From the NCBI RefSeq assembly GCF_001039005.1, contig NZ_LDWR01000006.1, positions 62,001 to 126,000 on the forward strand: DNA of 64,000 nt, in the 5' to 3' direction. The notes under the pieces are model-generated. The model saw only the letters and a program-made list of their open reading frames with translations. It had not been told where the DNA came from and made no database searches. Positions 10,103 through 18,470 of the stretch are shown in pieces (positions within the stretch are counted from its first letter, which is position 1; the number at the start of each line of letters is the position of its first letter). Origin of the DNA: Burkholderia cepacia (lineage in GTDB: Bacteria; Pseudomonadota; Gammaproteobacteria; Burkholderiales; Burkholderiaceae). Both the position numbers and the translations under genes were made by a program.

Positions 10103-10201
10103 CGGGTAGTCGTATACCCGTAACGCCATATGACACTGATAATAAAGAGAATAATGGTGTTGAGTTGCGCTATGAAGAATTCGGTTCATCGTTCCGAATT
10201 C
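10103..10201. promoter_or_regulatory. kdgT/kduI divergent control region with two dyads
   Basis: Two inverted repeats stand in an AT-richer stretch between the divergent genes: CGGGTA/TACCCG at 10103-10108 and 10115-10120, and GAATTCGG/CCGAATTC at 10177-10184 and 10194-10201 with a 9-base spacer. Either could be the operator of the IclR-family regulator encoded downstream of kduD. The assignment is inference. Confidence 0.45.
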
Positions 10202-10283
10202 ACGAAATCTGTGCTTCAATTCATCGTATGACCACCGATCGCACGGGCGTCGGCGGCCCGTCCATTCCCCACGGAGAACCGGC

Positions 10284-11120
10284 ATGGAAGTGCGTCAAGG
10301 CATACACAGCGAACACGCGAAGACGCTCGACACGGCCGGGCTGCGCCGGCATTTCCTGGTGGAGAACGTGTTCGCGCCGGATGCGCTGTCGCTGACCTAC
10401 AGCCATATCGACCGCATCATCGTCGGCGGTGCGTGGCCGGCCACACGGCCGGTCGAGGTGCCCGCGTCGATCGGTGCGGCGATGGGCGTGAGCCATCTGC
10501 TGGAGCGGCGCGAACTGGGCGCGATCAACGTTGGCGGGCCCGGTTGGGTCGAGGTCGACGGGCAGCGTCACGCGGTGGGCACCGAGGAGGCGATCTACAT
10601 CGGGCAAGGCGGGCAGGGTGTCGTATTCGGCAGCGACGATCGCACGCATCCCGCGAAGTTCTACCTGAACTGCGCGCCCGCGCACACCGCCTATCCGACG
10701 CGCACCATCACGCTCGCGCAGGCGTCGCCCGAAACGCTCGGCGACGCGGCAACGAGCAATCGCCGCACGATCTACAAGTTCATCGTGCCCGACGTGCTGC
10801 CCACGTGCCAGCTGTCGATGGGGATGACGAAACTCGAGCCGGGCAGCCTGTGGAACACGATGCCGTGCCACACGCACGAGCGCCGGATGGAGGTGTATTT
10901 CTACTTCAACCTTGCCGACGACGCAGCCGTGTTCCACATGCTCGGCGAACCCCAGGAGACGCGCCACGTGGTCGTGCACAACGAGCAGGCCGTGATCTCG
11001 CCGAGCTGGTCGATCCATTCGGGCGTCGGCACGCAGGCGTACACGTTCATCTGGGGGATGGTCGGCGAGAACCAGGTGTTCAAGGACATGGACCACATCG
11101 CCGTCGCCGACCTGCGCTGA
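10284..11120 (+). CDS. kduI: 5-keto-4-deoxyuronate isomerase
   Basis: A 278-residue cupin-type isomerase converting 4-deoxy-L-threo-5-hexosulose uronate to 3-deoxy-D-glycero-2,5-hexodiulosonate in pectin catabolism. The zinc-ligand pattern known from the E. coli enzyme is fully present: His196, His198 and Glu203 in [14 protein letters not shown] and His245 in SWSIHSG. CGGAGAACC precedes the ATG. kduD starts 4 bases after its stop, so the pair is one transcript and catalyses consecutive steps. Confidence 0.96.
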   Translation: MEVRQGIHSEHAKTLDTAGLRRHFLVENVFAPDALSLTYSHIDRIIVGGAWPATRPVEVPASIGAAMGVSHLLERRELGAINVGGPGWVEVDGQRHAVGTEEAIYIGQGGQGVVFGSDDRTHPAKFYLNCAPAHTAYPTRTITLAQASPETLGDAATSNRRTIYKFIVPDVLPTCQLSMGMTKLEPGSLWNTMPCHTHERRMEVYFYFNLADDAAVFHMLGEPQETRHVVVHNEQAVISPSWSIHSGVGTQAYTFIWGMVGENQVFKDMDHIAVADLR

Positions 11121-11124
11121 CACC

Positions 11125-11931
11125 ATGAAACGCGATAACCCCGATCTTCCTTCCGCCGACGCGCGTTCCGCGCTCGCCGACCTGTTCGACCTGACCGGCA
11201 AGGTCGCGATCGTCACGGGCTGCAACACGGGGCTCGGCGCGGCGATGGCCATCGCGCTTGCGTTGGCCGGTTGCGACATCGTCGGCGCGAACCGCTCGTC
11301 GCCGGATGCGACGTCGGCGCGTGTCGAGGCGGCCGGGCGGCGTTTCGTCGACGTGCGTGCGGACCTGTCGACGCTCGAGCCGGTCGAGCGGATCGTCGCC
11401 GGTGCGGTCGATGCGTTCGGCCACGTGGACATCCTCGTCAACAACGCGGGCATGATCCGCCGCTGCGACGCGCTCGATTTCACCGAGGCGGACTGGGACG
11501 CCGTCGTCGACGTGAACCTGAAGAGCGTGTTCTTCCTGTCGCAGGCCGTTGCGCGGCAGATGGTGCGACAGGGGCGCGGCGGCAAGATCGTGAACGTCGC
11601 ATCGATGCTGTCGTTTCAGGGCGGCATCCGCGTACCGTCGTACACGGCGTCGAAGAGCGGCGTGCTGGGTCTCACGCGCCTGCTCGCGAACGAATGGGCC
11701 GCGCACGGGATCAACGTGAATGCGATCGCGCCCGGCTACATGGAGACCGACAACACCGCGCAATTGCGCGAGGACAACCGGCGCAGCGACGAAATCCTCG
11801 GCCGCATCCCGGCCGGCCGCTGGGGCGTGCCCGACGATCTCGCGGGCGCGGTCGTGTTCCTCGCGTCGCGCGCGTCGGACTACGTGCACGGTCATGCGCT
11901 CGCCGTCGACGGCGGGTGGCTCGCGCGCTGA
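11125..11931 (+). CDS. kduD: 2-dehydro-3-deoxy-D-gluconate 5-dehydrogenase (SDR)
   Basis: A 268-residue short-chain dehydrogenase. It has the TGxxxGxG cofactor loop (TGCNTGLG), NNAG, catalytic Ser160, and Tyr173 and Lys177 of YTASK. It reduces 3-deoxy-D-glycero-2,5-hexodiulosonate to 2-keto-3-deoxygluconate, the step after KduI. The protein carries about 15 extra N-terminal residues compared with the E. coli form. It is tightly coupled to kduI. Confidence 0.95.
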   Translation: MKRDNPDLPSADARSALADLFDLTGKVAIVTGCNTGLGAAMAIALALAGCDIVGANRSSPDATSARVEAAGRRFVDVRADLSTLEPVERIVAGAVDAFGHVDILVNNAGMIRRCDALDFTEADWDAVVDVNLKSVFFLSQAVARQMVRQGRGGKIVNVASMLSFQGGIRVPSYTASKSGVLGLTRLLANEWAAHGINVNAIAPGYMETDNTAQLREDNRRSDEILGRIPAGRWGVPDDLAGAVVFLASRASDYVHGHALAVDGGWLAR

Positions 11932-11990
11932 CCGTGGCGCGCGGCGGACGCGTTATGCTCTCCCGATTCGCATCTCACGGATTCATGCAA

Positions 11991-12887
11991 ATGACAGCAA
12001 CGCCCAGGCAACGCAAGCACGATCAGGCGGACTTGGAGCCGGGGGCCGGCCATCCGGGGGCCGGCCATCCGGAGGGCGGCGGTGTCGAGAAGGCCGATTC
12101 GGTCGCGGCCGTCGGGAAGGTCTTCACGATCCTCGCGGCGCTCGGCGATCGCCGCGAGATCGGCATCAGCGAACTGTCGCAGCAGCTCGGCATGTCGAAG
12201 ACGACGGTCCATCGCTTCCTGCAGACGCTCAAGGCGCTCGGCTACGTTGCGCAGGAAGGCGAGACCGATCGTTACCGGCTGACGATCCGGCTGTTCGAGC
12301 TCGGCAGCAAGGCGCTGGAGAGCGTCGACCTCGTGCGCGAGGCCGATCTCGAGATGCGCCGCATCGGGCAATTGACGCGCGAAGCCGTGCATCTCGGCGC
12401 GTTCGACGAGGACGCGATCATCTACATCCACAAGATCGACGCCGATTACGGGCTGCGCATGCATTCGCGGATCGGCCGGCGCAATCCGCTCTACAGCACG
12501 GCGATCGGCAAGGTGCTGCTCGCGTGGATGGCGCCCGACGAAGCGCGCACGGTGCTGGCCGGCATCGAGTTCAGGAAGTCGACCGCGAAGACGCTGTCGT
12601 CGGCGGACGCGGTGATGAGCATCCTGCCGCACGTGCGGCAGCAGGGCTACGGCGAGGACAACGAAGAGCAGGAAGACGGCCTGCTGTGTCTCGCCGTGCC
12701 CGTGTTCGATCGTTTCGATCGCGTGATCGCGGGGTTGTCGATTTCGTTTCCGACGATGCGCTGCGGCGCGGATACGAAGGCGCATTACGTCGCACTGCTG
12801 AAGGCATCCGGGCGAGCCATTTCGGAACGGCTCGGGCACCATGCGGAAGCGGCCGGCGTCGCGCCGGCGCCGGTCGGGCAGGACTGA
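11991..12887 (+). CDS. IclR-family regulator, probable KdgR
   Basis: About 298 residues. An N-terminal linker is followed by a winged helix (VGKVFTILAALGD, ISELSQQLGMSKTTVHRFL) and an IclR effector domain (AVHLGAFDEDAIIYIHKID, STAIGKVLLAWM, EEQEDGLLCLAVPVFD). The position right after kduID suggests it is the KdgR-type repressor of this pectin cluster, responding to 2-keto-3-deoxygluconate. Starts at 11955, 11985 and 11991 are all in frame with no strong ribosome site; 11991 gives a length nearest the family norm. Confidence 0.85.
   Translation: MTATPRQRKHDQADLEPGAGHPGAGHPEGGGVEKADSVAAVGKVFTILAALGDRREIGISELSQQLGMSKTTVHRFLQTLKALGYVAQEGETDRYRLTIRLFELGSKALESVDLVREADLEMRRIGQLTREAVHLGAFDEDAIIYIHKIDADYGLRMHSRIGRRNPLYSTAIGKVLLAWMAPDEARTVLAGIEFRKSTAKTLSSADAVMSILPHVRQQGYGEDNEEQEDGLLCLAVPVFDRFDRVIAGLSISFPTMRCGADTKAHYVALLKASGRAISERLGHHAEAAGVAPAPVGQD
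12041..12070 (+). repeat. 15-bp perfect tandem duplication in the regulator linker
   Basis: GGGGGCCGGCCATCC occurs twice back to back (12041-12055, 12056-12070). It encodes a repeated GAGHP-like pentapeptide in the unstructured N-terminal linker of the IclR gene, and is a likely slippage site. Confidence 0.9.
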
Positions 12888-12939
12888 GCGTCCGGTGTGC
12901 GGCACGGTGGCCGCCAGCATCGGCAACCACGCCACGCGG

Positions 12940-14538
12940 CTACACCCGCACCACATCGCGCTTCAGATTCTCCACCCGCTGCGGCCGCTGATACAGATAC
13001 CCCTGCGCGTACTGAATTCCGACCGCATGCAGCGCGCGATGCTGCGCTTCCGTCTCCACGCCTTCCGCGATGATCTTCAGGTCGTAGTGATGCGCGACGG
13101 CCGCGATTCCCTCGATCAGCCCTGCGCCGCCGCCGTTCAGTTGCGCAACGAACTGGCGATCGATCTTCACGTAGTCGAACGGGAAGCGCGACAGCATGTC
13201 GAGATTGCTGTGATGCGTGCCGAAATCGTCGATCGCGAACTTCGCGCCTTTCGACCGGAGCGCCTGGAAGATCGCGGTGGTCCGCGCGTTCTTTTCGAGC
13301 AGGATGCGCTCGGTGACTTCAAGCACCAGCGTAAATCCGGGCGGCAGCGCGCGGATCGCGTCCTCGACGACGGACACGAAACGCGCGCGCTCGAGATCCT
13401 TCGGCGCGATGTTCACGGCGATGCGCAGTGGCGCGGACGGCGTCAGCGCGGCCAGTTCGGATACGGTCGTCCGCAACACGAACTCGGTCACCTTGGGCAG
13501 CACCGCGCTCGATTCCACCTGCGGGATGAACAGGGCTGGGCTGATGGCCCCCCACTTCGGATGTTGCCAGCGCAGCAGCGCCTCGACGCCGACCATCCTG
13601 CGCGTCTGGACATCGACGATCGGCTGGTAGACGACATGGAACTCGTTGCGCCTGAGCGCCTGGCGAACGGCCTTCAGCAACAGCCGCCGCGGCGCCATCG
13701 CCAGCAGGTAGGCAGCGATCACGAGGCCATCCGCCAGCAGCGCGATCGTGATGCCGATCAGCCGATCGTGGCGCCGGACCTGCGACGCATAGTGCGCCGA
13801 TGCGGCAACCGACACCGTGAACGGCCAGCGGTGCGACGTGATCGCGCTACCGCCCGCGGGGCCCGCGCCCGCTTCCGGCATGAACTTCCCATGCTGGTCG
13901 AGACGGCCCGAGCCCGCGATCGATAGCGTGGCGGTTCCGGTACTGTCGCGGGTGCTGCGGGCGAGCGCGTCGGCCACATAGTCGCCCTCGATCAGGTACA
14001 GGACACCCGCGCCGCGCGCGGTGGCGCGAAACACGGACAGCACCGGGATGCCGTGCTGAAACGGCGTCTGGCGCAGCAACGTGACGATCATCGATCCCGG
14101 TTCCGGCTCGCGCGTGTAGGCGTCGAGCGGCACGTCGATCGCGCCGAGCGCCGACGAGCACATGACGCGGCCGTCCTTCACCAGCCCGACGGCACGCAGG
14201 TAGCGCAAACGGGTGCCGATTTCGGCCAGCGTCCGGAATACCGTCGCGCATGGCCGCCCGACGAGCGCGGTCAGCTCGTCCGCATGCCGCAGGCGAACGC
14301 CGTCCAGGATGCGGTCCACCGATGCCACGCTGTCGTTCGCGACGGCGCGTTCATGCGTGGTGACGGCCTCGCGCGCGCAGCGATCGGCAAGCACGATCGC
14401 GAATACGGGCACGAGCACGCAAACGATTACGGCGATGAACAAGACAACCCGCGGCCATGCGCCGCTGCGCTGGAAAACTGGCTTCGAGCCTGGCGTGAGC
14501 GCCGACATTCCCGCGGTTGCCTTTGGTGTTGTGCGCAT
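12940..14538 (-). CDS. Membrane CSS-motif EAL cyclic-di-GMP phosphodiesterase
   Basis: About 532 residues. A first membrane segment lies near residues 27-52 of the chosen protein. A periplasmic CSS-motif sensor domain follows (VMCSSALGA) and ends at a second membrane segment (IGITIALLADGLVIAAYLLA). A cytoplasmic EAL domain follows. Intact EAL residues include VEALLRW, the NIAPKDL region, EVTERILLE, AIDDFGTHHSNL, YVKIDRQF and IAEGVETEAQ, so it should hydrolyse c-di-GMP. CSS-EAL proteins sense periplasmic thiol-disulfide state through DsbA/DsbB in E. coli. In-frame ATGs at 14580, 14538 and 14464-14510 leave the start uncertain. Confidence 0.9.
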   Translation of the reverse strand: MRTTPKATAGMSALTPGSKPVFQRSGAWPRVVLFIAVIVCVLVPVFAIVLADRCAREAVTTHERAVANDSVASVDRILDGVRLRHADELTALVGRPCATVFRTLAEIGTRLRYLRAVGLVKDGRVMCSSALGAIDVPLDAYTREPEPGSMIVTLLRQTPFQHGIPVLSVFRATARGAGVLYLIEGDYVADALARSTRDSTGTATLSIAGSGRLDQHGKFMPEAGAGPAGGSAITSHRWPFTVSVAASAHYASQVRRHDRLIGITIALLADGLVIAAYLLAMAPRRLLLKAVRQALRRNEFHVVYQPIVDVQTRRMVGVEALLRWQHPKWGAISPALFIPQVESSAVLPKVTEFVLRTTVSELAALTPSAPLRIAVNIAPKDLERARFVSVVEDAIRALPPGFTLVLEVTERILLEKNARTTAIFQALRSKGAKFAIDDFGTHHSNLDMLSRFPFDYVKIDRQFVAQLNGGGAGLIEGIAAVAHHYDLKIIAEGVETEAQHRALHAVGIQYAQGYLYQRPQRVENLKRDVVRV

Positions 14539-14750
14539 GGAGTGGCAAGCCGAACCGGTTGATGCGCAAACCGCGCGCATGCGTCATGCCTGATCCGGAC
14601 GATGCCCCTCGCGCGCCGGTATCGCGATGCTAATCGATTCGACGGTCGCGATGGGCATGGTTGTCAGCACCGTCGCAATCGGCCATTCATTCCGGAGGCT
14701 TGGCGCTATAACATGCGCAGACTGCGCATATATATTGACGTAGCACACCG

Positions 14751-14784
14751 AAAAAAACCCCGGCCGCAGGGTCGTGCGGCCGGG
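14751..14784 (-). terminator. Strong intrinsic terminator upstream of the EAL gene
   Basis: A 10-bp perfect stem, CCCGGCCGCA/TGCGGCCGGG, with a 6-base loop is followed on the minus strand by seven T residues. It lies about 210 bases ahead of the EAL start and 300 bases after the end of the small gene at 15084. It could end that gene, attenuate the EAL transcript, or end a small RNA. Confidence 0.8.
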
Positions 14785-14821
14785 ATAAAAAGACACCGTC
14801 TCTTGGCACGAGGATGGTGCG
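14751..14821 (-). ncRNA. Candidate small RNA or regulated leader
   Basis: A TTATAC -10-like box (plus-strand 14828-14833) lies just upstream of a stretch with no reading frame that ends in the strong terminator. This would give an RNA of about 70 bases. The -35 is weak and no known family is recognised, so this is inference only. Confidence 0.3.
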
Positions 14822-15083
14822 CGGCAAGTATAAGATGTGACGCGTGATTACGAAATATTGTTATTTAACAATTGGTGCAGTTTTGTGATTGCATCTCGAC
14901 AAGAAATATTTTCGCGAGACGCCGTTTGCGGTGGTTTTCCGCCGCGCCGTGACGCCGTCACAGGAGCGCGCGGACCACGGTCGAAAGGCGAACGACAGGA
15001 ATCGCCGGCATATTCATGCCGGTGCCGAAGCGGTCTGACGTTGAACGAACGATGCCGTGCCGGCGCGTCGCACCGGCCGCGAT

Positions 15084-15383
15084 TCAGAAATCGTTGCGCA
15101 TCTTGTGCAGCAGGTCGCCGGGCGATTGGTGCGTGTCGACCGCGGTGAGCACATCGGTCAGGAACCACGGCAGGTTCAGCTGCGTATCGGAATCGCCGAC
15201 GCATACGCGGATCGGCGGCGCCTTGGACGTCGAGCGGGCGTCTTGCGCGGCGCCCCGGGACGGGACGCAATTCTTCGCATACGCCGGAACTGGCGCGGCG
15301 GCGCCGGCTGGGGCGCCGGCGGCTGCCGGCAAGCTGACGGCGGCAAGCAGGGTCAGTACAGCGACAGTGGCAACGCGTTTCAT
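15084..15383 (-). CDS. Small secreted hypothetical protein
   Basis: A 99-residue precursor with a clear signal peptide (MKRVATVAVLTLLAAVSL to about residue 28). The mature domain has two cysteines (KNCVPSRG and IRVCVGDSD), a serine/lysine-rich middle, and ends LLHKMRNDF. GGAGACTCCC precedes the ATG. No family is recognised. It is read in the same direction as the AraC gene upstream, 80 bases after it. Confidence 0.75.
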   Translation of the reverse strand: MKRVATVAVLTLLAAVSLPAAAGAPAGAAAPVPAYAKNCVPSRGAAQDARSTSKAPPIRVCVGDSDTQLNLPWFLTDVLTAVDTHQSPGDLLHKMRNDF

Positions 15384-15465
15384 GGGAGTCTCCGGCGATG
15401 CTGGTTCGACCGCGCGGGCCGGCGCGAGTTCGGCGGCGGCGCGGCTGCGTCACTCGCTTACCCGT

Positions 15466-16512
15466 TCATCCACGCGCGACGCTTGCCGCCCGCGCCGGCT
15501 GCCGGCTGCGCCACTGCTGCGGCGATTCGCCGGTCCAGCGCCGAAAGGCGCGCGTAAACGCGCTGTGTTCCGAATAACCGAGCAGCCAGGCCACTTCCGC
15601 GAGCGTCAGCCGCGGATCGTTCAGATGGTCGATCGCGAGCCGCCGCCGCGTGTCCTCGCGCAGGGTCCGGAAGTTGAGCCCGAGTTCGGCAAGCCGGCGA
15701 TGCAGCGTGCGCGACGACACATGCAGGTCCGACGCAATCTGCTCGATGCTCGCGTCGCCTTGCGTCAGCAAGCGCGCGACGGCTTCGCGCACCGACTGTT
15801 CGAGATCGTCCGTCTGCCGCAACTCGGCGAGCAGCGCGCTCGCCTGGCGTTCCATCATCTGCAGCAGCGCGTCGTCCGGCTGGCGTAGCGGTTGCGTGAG
15901 CAGGCGCAACGGGAACGCGAGCCGGTTCACCGGCTGGCCGAACCGGACCGGGCAGCCGAAATAGTCGACGTACGGTTGGTCGTCGCCGGGCGACGGATGC
16001 ACGAAGCAGACTTCGTCGGGCCCGTTGCGCGTGCCGGTGATGTTGCGCGCGAACTGGACGATGGCGGTCAGCGCCACTTCATCGACGAGCGGGCCGAGCG
16101 GTTCGGGTGCATCGTGCCATTCGATCGCGACCGACGTCGCCTCGACCCGTACTTCCATGCGTGCGACGTTCGCGATCAGGTGTTCGTATTGCTGCCAGCG
16201 CGCGAGCGCGGCACCGGCGTCGCGGCACGCATGCAGTGCATAACCGAGCGCGCCGAGATGCGCGGGCGTGATCCGCTGGCCGACGTGCAAGCCGAGCAGC
16301 GGATCGTCGAGTGCGCGGACCGCGCATTCGAGCAGGCGCCGCCAATGCGCGCTCGCGTACAGCGTCAGCCCACGATCATCCTCGGGCGGCCGCGCCTCGC
16401 CGAGCACGCGTGCCGCGTCCTTGCCCTGTTCGGACAGATAGTCGAACAACAGCCGCACGTAGGTGCTCGAGTAGTAGATGCGCTGAGTCGATAGCGGGGA
16501 GGCGGCCGGCAT
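15466..16512 (-). CDS. AraC-family regulator with arabinose-binding-like N-domain (OruR type)
   Basis: About 348 residues. The N-terminal two thirds match the PF12625-type ligand region (LLFDYLSEQGKD, DDPLLGLHVGQRI, HLGALGYAL). The C-terminus is a double helix-turn-helix (IEQIASDLHVSSRTLHRRL and LTLAEVAWLLGYSEHSAF). It diverges from a sterol-desaturase-family gene. The start at 16512 is preferred over 16548 because the latter would place two operator-like repeats inside the gene. Confidence 0.85.
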   Translation of the reverse strand: MPAASPLSTQRIYYSSTYVRLLFDYLSEQGKDAARVLGEARPPEDDRGLTLYASAHWRRLLECAVRALDDPLLGLHVGQRITPAHLGALGYALHACRDAGAALARWQQYEHLIANVARMEVRVEATSVAIEWHDAPEPLGPLVDEVALTAIVQFARNITGTRNGPDEVCFVHPSPGDDQPYVDYFGCPVRFGQPVNRLAFPLRLLTQPLRQPDDALLQMMERQASALLAELRQTDDLEQSVREAVARLLTQGDASIEQIASDLHVSSRTLHRRLAELGLNFRTLREDTRRRLAIDHLNDPRLTLAEVAWLLGYSEHSAFTRAFRRWTGESPQQWRSRQPARAASVARG

Positions 16513-16518
16513 GGCGGA

Positions 16519-16548
16519 AAGTGTCAAGTAATCGTCTGCAAGTGTCAA
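16519..16548. promoter_or_regulatory. Direct repeats 21 bp apart between araC-type gene and desaturase
   Basis: AAGTGTCAA occurs at 16519-16527 and again at 16540-16548, exactly 21 bases (two helical turns) apart, in the divergent gap. AraC-family activators typically bind such direct repeats, so this is a likely binding site of the adjacent regulator for the divergent gene. Confidence 0.6.
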
Positions 16549-16605
16549 CGCGAGCCGACCTGCACGCGACGATACTGCCCGTCAGTTTCCGATCGAGGCC
16601 GCAAC

Positions 16606-17544
16606 ATGCCGACCGAGTTGATGACGTGGCTCCATGCGTTCCTGGGTAACGACGTGGACTGGAAGCAGGTGCTGCTGATCGGCATGACGCCGGTCTTCCT
16701 GATCGCGTTCGCGATCGAATACGCGGTGGCGACCAAGCGCGGCCGCCGCGCGCCGTTTCGCTGGAAGGAGATCGTCGCGAACCTGTCGCTCGGTGCGGGC
16801 TATCAGGTGGCGGAGACCGTGATGGGGCTCCTGTTCACAGGCGCGATCTTCGCGTGGGTCTACCGGCACCGACTGTTCGATATGCCGGTAAACGGCTTCA
16901 CGATCGTGCCGATCTTCGTTTTAGTCGAGTTCTGCTACTACTGGTTTCACCGCACGTCGCACCGCGTGCGCTGGTTCTGGGCCGCGCACGTGCCGCATCA
17001 CAGCGGCGAAGTGATGAACTTCACGACGGCGATGCGACAGTCGCTGCTGAACGCGTTCGTCGGTGTGTTCATGTTCTACCTGCCGCCGGTCTGGTTCGGC
17101 ATTCCACCCGCCGTCGTGCTGTTCCTGCTCGCGGTCGATCTCGCGTATCAGTACTTCGTGCATACCGAATCGATCGGGCGCCTGCCGCGCTGGTTCGAGT
17201 ACGTGTTCGATACGCCGTCGAACCATCGCGCGCATCACGGCCGCAATCCGCGTTACATCGACAAGAATTACGGCGGCGTGCTGATCATCTTCGACCGAAT
17301 GTTCGGCACCTATATCGAGGAGACGGAGCCGGTCGATTATGGAATCACGCAGCAGATTCGTTCGTATAACTTTCTTGTGCTGAACCTGCACGAGTTCGTC
17401 GACATGTGGCGCGACGTGTTCGCACCCGGGCCGGTCATGCAGCGGCTGAAGCACCTGTGGATGCCGCCCGAGTGGGAGCGGCCCGGGCACCGGCCAATCC
17501 ATACGTGGAGTGTCGAGCGCAAGGGAGAGGAGGAAGGCGGGTAA
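16606..17544 (+). CDS. Sterol desaturase/fatty acid hydroxylase family protein
   Basis: A 312-residue membrane protein with about four to five hydrophobic segments. It has the three histidine clusters that bind the di-iron centre: WFHRTSHRVRW, AAHVPHHSGE and FDTPSNHRAHHGRN. These enzymes hydroxylate or desaturate lipid chains; the substrate is not predictable. It is probably controlled by the divergent AraC-type gene. Confidence 0.88.
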   Translation: MPTELMTWLHAFLGNDVDWKQVLLIGMTPVFLIAFAIEYAVATKRGRRAPFRWKEIVANLSLGAGYQVAETVMGLLFTGAIFAWVYRHRLFDMPVNGFTIVPIFVLVEFCYYWFHRTSHRVRWFWAAHVPHHSGEVMNFTTAMRQSLLNAFVGVFMFYLPPVWFGIPPAVVLFLLAVDLAYQYFVHTESIGRLPRWFEYVFDTPSNHRAHHGRNPRYIDKNYGGVLIIFDRMFGTYIEETEPVDYGITQQIRSYNFLVLNLHEFVDMWRDVFAPGPVMQRLKHLWMPPEWERPGHRPIHTWSVERKGEEEGG

Positions 17545-17559
17545 GGTTCGGGCTGGCGG

Positions 17560-17593
17560 GGTGATCCAAACGTTAACAATCGTTTGGATCACC
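17560..17593. repeat. Perfect 13-bp inverted repeat after the desaturase gene
   Basis: GGTGATCCAAACG (17560-17572) and its exact complement (17581-17593) are separated by TTAACAAT. It begins 16 bases after the stop codon. No T-run follows, so it could be an unusual terminator, an mRNA-end hairpin, or an operator for the next gene. Confidence 0.7.
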
Positions 17594-17688
17594 GGTCGGA
17601 CGCTTGCGACGCGGAATGCACTCATTTATTGTGCCGCCACGACAGCGCCGACACCGGGCGTCAAGCCAGATCGAAAGGAGCACCCGTC

Positions 17689-18075
17689 ATTACCGCATCG
17701 ACCCGTCGCACGCATGTTCGTGCATTTCTCGTGGCATCGCTCGCCTATCTCAATCTCGCGCATCCTGCTTCAGCCGCCTATACGGAGGCGTGGATGAGCG
17801 ACCGTGACGTGAAGGAACAAGCGCGGCAGGTCAAGCATCCGACCGTCGCGGCGAGCAGTTCGGCGGCCGCGAAGCCGGTTCGGCCATCCGTTCGATCAGG
17901 CGCGACCGGTCCGGTCGTCGTGCATGCCGACGCGAAGCCTGCGGTAAAGTCGCAACCGGTTCCCGCCAAGGCCCGGAAGCTCCAAGATGCGGGGAGCGCC
18001 GATCCGAAGCGGAAAACCGTCGCGAATCCGCCGCGAGCACGGGTGGTACGTACGGGCGCGGCGGTGCGGCCTTGA
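17689..18075 (+). CDS. Small exported basic protein, possible ATT start
   Basis: The only well-placed ribosome site in this frame (AAGGAG at 17675-17680) points to ATT at 17689. From there the protein has an ideal signal peptide (VRAFLVASLAYLNLAHPASA) and a 95-residue lysine-, proline- and alanine-rich tail with no fold or cysteine. Starting at the ATG at 17584 would put 35 unlikely residues before the signal peptide. The function is unknown; the low-complexity tail suggests a wall- or DNA-interacting linker. Confidence 0.55.
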   Translation: MTASTRRTHVRAFLVASLAYLNLAHPASAAYTEAWMSDRDVKEQARQVKHPTVAASSSAAAKPVRPSVRSGATGPVVVHADAKPAVKSQPVPAKARKLQDAGSADPKRKTVANPPRARVVRTGAAVRP

Positions 18076-18154
18076 AGCATTGAATCCACGCCGAGCGTCG
18101 ACGTGTCGCCGCGCTCGGCAATAATCGCAGCATTCGACGGTTACGGAGAATATC

Positions 18155-18406
18155 GTGTCGCTGATGGACCGCCTGTTGTCACGCGGAGTGCAGAACGTGT
18201 CGTCGCGAAGGCAAGTGATCGTGCGTGTGTGGCTCGACGAACAGGGGCGTGTCCGCGATCTCAAGGTCCGGCGCAGCTGCGGCGATCCCGCTCTCGACGA
18301 GAAAGCGCTTCACGCGATTGCCGTGATGCGCTTCCCCGGCGGTCACCTCGGCTCGGGGGGGAAATCCGCCAAGCGCTGGCACGATCTCAACTATCCGGTG
18401 GACTGA
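18155..18406 (+). CDS. Stand-alone TonB C-terminal-like domain protein
   Basis: An 83-residue protein from GTG with GGAGA upstream. It contains the TonB/TolA C-terminal fold pattern: VIVRVWLDEQGRVRDLKVRRSCGDPALDEKAL followed by IAVMRFP (quoted as separate strands of one domain). It has no signal peptide, membrane anchor or proline-rich stalk, so it cannot energise outer-membrane receptors in the usual way. It may be a cytosolic derivative or a relic of a larger gene. Confidence 0.7.
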   Translation: MSLMDRLLSRGVQNVSSRRQVIVRVWLDEQGRVRDLKVRRSCGDPALDEKALHAIAVMRFPGGHLGSGGKSAKRWHDLNYPVD

Positions 18407-18470
18407 CGGCGCGCCGCTGCGCGTCTCCGATAGCCGTCACACTACCGGTTGTGACACGGCAACCGTCGAT

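Noticed and set aside
12041..12070. Tandem repeat as a CRISPR-like array
   Set aside because: Only two adjacent copies without spacers, inside a coding region.
14751..14833. Cyclic-di-GMP riboswitch ahead of the EAL gene
   Set aside because: None of the conserved GEMM elements are visible; only a terminator stem.
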